Below, piece after piece: positions 7,144-7,339 of a stretch of DNA of 7,339 bases (positions are counted from its first letter, which is position 1; each line of letters opens with the position of its first letter). The stretch comes from Melioribacteraceae bacterium. GTDB taxonomy: Bacteria > Bacteroidota > Ignavibacteria > Ignavibacteriales > Melioribacteraceae. The translations under genes were made by a program, and so were the position numbers. Under the pieces are notes generated by a model that saw only the letters and a list, made by a program, of their open reading frames with translations, did no database searches and was not told the origin of the DNA. The DNA lies in NCBI GenBank assembly GCA_015486905.1, contig WFQV01000429.1, positions 1 to 7,339 of the forward strand, in the 5' to 3' direction.

Positions 7144-7339
7144 TAATCAGTTCCTAAAAAAATTTTTCAATTTGCGTAACTATAGTATTGTCGCTCAAAT
7201 TTTTGTTTTTTTGTCAAAAAATTTTTGCTGTAAAGTTTTTAATTCATAATTAATTCGTTGTCTCTTTGCATCTGTACCTTTGAACCATTCACTATTTACA
7301 ATTCAAAAATAATCTTTCTGTGTTTAATCCGTGCAAACC
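7144..7339 (-). other. Non-coding leader upstream of the glucanase operon, presumed promoter region
   Basis: These 196 bases contain no convincing coding sequence. Being the only sizeable gap in the window and lying upstream of the first gene, the stretch should contain the operon promoter. On the minus strand it holds long A and T tracts (about 7155-7172 and 7195-7228), a TTGACA at 7217-7212 and a TACTAT at 7187-7182. The latter two are 24 bases apart, too far for a standard sigma-70 pair, and no clean Bacteroidota-type TAnnTTTG box was found, so no promoter is assigned. The distal part (about 7241-7307) is made of loosely repeated AT-rich words such as TTTGCA, CCTTTGAA, ATTCA and AATTCATAATTAATT, which look like degenerate spacer repeat. 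No terminator-type hairpin was seen. Confidence 0.5.
7151..7156 (-). promoter_or_regulatory. Ribosome binding site of the GH16 gene
   Basis: On the minus strand TAGGAA lies seven bases before the ATG at 7143. AGGA at this spacing is a good Shine-Dalgarno match and supports this start, which is also the one giving a normal lysine-rich signal-peptide beginning (MKKYF). Confidence 0.5.

Noticed and set aside
7182..7217. TTGACA and TACTAT on the minus strand as a sigma-70 promoter for the operon.
   Set aside because: The two boxes are 24 bases apart, well beyond the usual 16-18, and the region is so AT-rich that partial matches are expected by chance.
1..7339. tRNA, rRNA, CRISPR array, insertion sequence or phage-like genes.
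   Set aside because: No regularly spaced repeats, transposase motifs, terminal inverted repeats or RNA gene signatures were seen. Nearly all of the window is covered by four conserved genes.

Overview
The window looks like part of one leftward-transcribed (minus strand) operon for breakdown of beta-glucan, probably mixed-linkage beta-1,3-1,4-glucan or lichenan, and uptake of the resulting sugar. The DNA is AT-rich. Two of the encoded enzymes end in type IX secretion system (T9SS) type A sorting domains with the 'YQNYPNPF' style opening and a 'VYD.LGR.IKTL' core. This style is typical of Ignavibacteria and related lineages of the Bacteroidota/Chlorobi (FCB) group. The genus cannot be told from the sequence.

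Layout in transcription order (high to low coordinates). (1) 7144-7339 is a non-coding AT-rich leader that should hold the operon promoter. (2) 7143-5308 encodes a GH16 licheninase-like enzyme fused to an Ig-like domain, a malectin-like domain and a T9SS tail. (3) 5286-2413 encodes a large GH3 exo-beta-glucanase/beta-glucosidase with an Ig-like domain, a CBM6 and a T9SS tail. (4) 2401-176 encodes a second GH3 beta-glucosidase with a C-terminal fibronectin III-like domain and no sorting tail. (5) 162 to the window edge is the first 54 codons of a sodium:solute symporter (SSS family). Gaps between genes are only 11-21 bases with the starts chosen here, and no terminator is visible between them.

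Proposed division of labour (inference): the GH16 enzyme and the CBM6-bearing GH3 are exported across the outer membrane by T9SS, where they cut polymer and release short sugars. The second GH3 has a signal peptide but no T9SS tail, so it probably stays in the periplasm and finishes oligosaccharides to glucose. The symporter would carry the sugar across the inner membrane. No SusC/SusD pair is present in the window.

The most notable observation is that the GH16 catalytic domain is circularly permuted. The strands that normally begin a licheninase are missing from the N-terminus and are found after the catalytic core instead. From memory this is the arrangement of the Fibrobacter succinogenes 1,3-1,4-beta-glucanase, with the same join point. 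Here the permuted domain is embedded in a different multidomain T9SS-exported protein. Also of interest are a perfect inverted repeat inside an expanded loop of one T9SS tail and the different export signals of the tandem GH3 pair.
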